Positions 62,991 through 64,000 of a stretch of 64,000 nt of DNA are shown in pieces (position 1 is the stretch's first letter; the number at the start of each line of letters is the position of its first letter). The position numbers were made by a program, and so were the translations under genes. This stretch comes from Ralstonia pickettii (GTDB lineage Bacteria; Pseudomonadota; Gammaproteobacteria; Burkholderiales; Burkholderiaceae), in the NCBI RefSeq assembly GCF_000607165.1, contig NZ_JFZG01000006.1, positions 558,001-622,000 of the forward strand. Direction: 5' to 3'. Under the pieces are notes generated by a model that was not told the origin of the DNA, did no database searches, and was given only the letters and a program-made list of their open reading frames with translations.

Positions 62991-64000
62991 ACAGAAGCTT
63001 TGAGGGCCTGCGCGGCATCGCGGCCTTGTTCATTGTTGTGCATCACATGTTCTGCGCATGGCCGCACCCGCTCTCTGCCAATGCCTATCTTGCGGTAGAC
63101 CTCTTCTTTGTCTTGAGCGGCTTCGTCATCAGCAGCGCGTGTGGCCCGCAGTTGTCGAATCTCGCATCGCTGCGCACGTTCATGATCCGCCGCATTGGCC
63201 GTCTGTGGCCAACGCACATCGCAACCACGGTCCTGGCCCTCGTCGTGGCCCGCCATCTGCCGGCGTTTGGCGAGACGCTGGCACTCGCCACCATGTCGCA
63301 GGGCCTGAACGTCTTCCAGGCCGGCATCGGCAACGCCGTGAGCTGGAGCGCCAGCGACGAAATGTACGTCTACCTTCTGTTCGGTGCGGGTTGCATCCTG
63401 ATGCGCGGCCGCACCCGCATGGTGGTATTCGCAGCGTTAGCCTTGACGGCGTGGGCGCTGGCCGCCTGGATCGAGATCGACCGAGCCTGTCTTCTCCAGG
63501 GCGGCTGCCTCAGTAAGTTGGTTCACCAATTCGGCTGGCTGCGGTGTATTGCAGGCTTCTTCATCGGTGCCCTCATTTATGAGTTCCGAGATCGCCTTAT
63601 TACCTGGGCGAGCCAACCCGTCTTTCAGGTGACGGCGTTTTCAGCAGCGCTGTTCCTGCTCATTTCGGCAGATGCCCTTCCCGGGTCTGCACTGACCGCG
63701 CCACTGACGTTCGGGGCGCTGATCGGTGCGCTCATCAGTGACCGCGGCCCGGTCGCGCGCATCCTTCAAACACCGGCTGCGCAGTATCTCGGCAAGGTGT
63801 CGTACCCGCTGTACCTTACGCATGGCGTCATGCTGCCGCTTGTCGTAAGCATGCCGGCAGACGTCGCGCTCAAGCAGCAACTTGTCACCTACGCGCTATT
63901 TCTCTTCTGGGCGTTTGCCTCCGCCAGTTTGCTGCACAACTACGTCGAGTTGCCGTTTCGTAACCGGTTCAATCGGTGGGCTCAAGCCATGCCCGGCGCA
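62987..64000 (+). CDS. Acyltransferase-3 family membrane protein, 3' end outside window
   Basis: The frame starts at GTG 62987, overlapping the GT87 stop, and is open to the right edge (338 codons visible of a family that is usually 350-400). The N-terminus SFEGLRGIAALFIVVHHMF has the Arg-Gly and HH of the OafA/NodX-type acyltransferase-3 family; AYLAVDLFFVLSGFVIS is the second signature. Near the edge are SYPLYLTHGVMLPLVV and LHNYVELPFRNRF, both typical C-terminal motifs, so the gene is almost complete. These enzymes O-acetylate or otherwise acylate surface glycans. Confidence 0.9.
   Translation, partial: MNRSFEGLRGIAALFIVVHHMFCAWPHPLSANAYLAVDLFFVLSGFVISSACGPQLSNLASLRTFMIRRIGRLWPTHIATTVLALVVARHLPAFGETLALATMSQGLNVFQAGIGNAVSWSASDEMYVYLLFGAGCILMRGRTRMVVFAALALTAWALAAWIEIDRACLLQGGCLSKLVHQFGWLRCIAGFFIGALIYEFRDRLITWASQPVFQVTAFSAALFLLISADALPGSALTAPLTFGALIGALISDRGPVARILQTPAAQYLGKVSYPLYLTHGVMLPLVVSMPADVALKQQLVTYALFLFWAFASASLLHNYVELPFRNRFNRWAQAMPGA

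Noticed and set aside
1-64000. CRISPR arrays, prophage, insertion sequences
   Set aside because: No regularly spaced direct repeats, no transposase, integrase or phage structural genes were seen; the only sizeable repeat is the palindrome after hemL.

Overview
The window looks like chromosomal DNA of a Ralstonia-type betaproteobacterium (Burkholderiaceae). It has high-GC, strongly GC3-biased genes. Gene neighbourhoods typical of that family include rubredoxin/hemL back to back, waaC-waaA beside O-antigen genes, pilGHIJ-pilL, and pyrR-pyrB-inactive pyrC. The taxonomic call is inference from protein character and synteny; no database was consulted.

Layout. 1-5 kb: 3' part of an acetoacetyl-CoA synthetase gene, an unknown gene, an aromatic aminotransferase, an EamA exporter and a divergent Lrp-type regulator. 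5.4-10.2 kb (minus strand): a compact, lower-GC cassette of two KAS III enzymes, an acyl carrier protein, a ketoreductase-like SDR, a NeuD/PglD-like acyltransferase and a Rieske oxygenase. It lies between the lrp gene and a tRNA-Gly(CCC) gene and is read here as a dedicated acyl-group supply line for a sugar. 10.5-18.8 kb: housekeeping genes (tRNA-Gly, trmB, an OYE-family reductase, uppP, lipoproteins, a TetR regulator, pcm, rhodanese, a TolC-like channel). 18.9-34.7 kb (minus strand): LPS core (waaC, waaA), phosphoglucomutase/phosphomannomutase, then O-antigen genes. These are a WbpM/PglF-type dehydratase, PglE-type aminotransferase, PglD-type acetyltransferase and PglC-type initiating transferase (bacillosamine-like route), a WbuB-like glycosyltransferase, the UDP-L-FucNAc trio (CapE/F/G = FnlA/B/C), and rfbC, rfbD, rfbB without rfbA. 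34.9-43 kb: apaH, then the algH-ruvX-pyrR-pyrB-pyrC'-acyltransferase run, an RsuA-type pseudouridine synthase and a photolyase. 43-53 kb: the type IV pilus chemosensory operon pilG-H-I-J-L. 53.5-59.1 kb: rubredoxin, hemL, a large palindromic repeat, a DapA-family aldolase, lemA and two TPM-domain genes. 59.1-64 kb: a 1.1-kb leader region, a VpsR-like sigma-54 activator, a GT87 membrane glycosyltransferase and a partial acyltransferase-3 gene.

The two observations I rate highest are (i) a sequence just upstream of the VpsR-like activator with the main hallmarks of a cyclic-di-GMP-I (GEMM) riboswitch, which would put c-di-GMP sensing in the mRNA leader of an exopolysaccharide-type regulator; and (ii) the six-gene KAS III/ACP/SDR/acyltransferase/Rieske cassette, which could build an unusual (for example 3-hydroxybutyryl-derived and further oxidised) N-acyl group for the amino sugar made by the neighbouring O-antigen genes. 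Also notable: a dihydroorotase that has lost its metal-binding histidines, dTDP-rhamnose genes without rfbA, an O-antigen locus without visible flippase or polymerase, an ATGA-coupled 72-codon ORF, and a ~430-bp nested palindrome after hemL.
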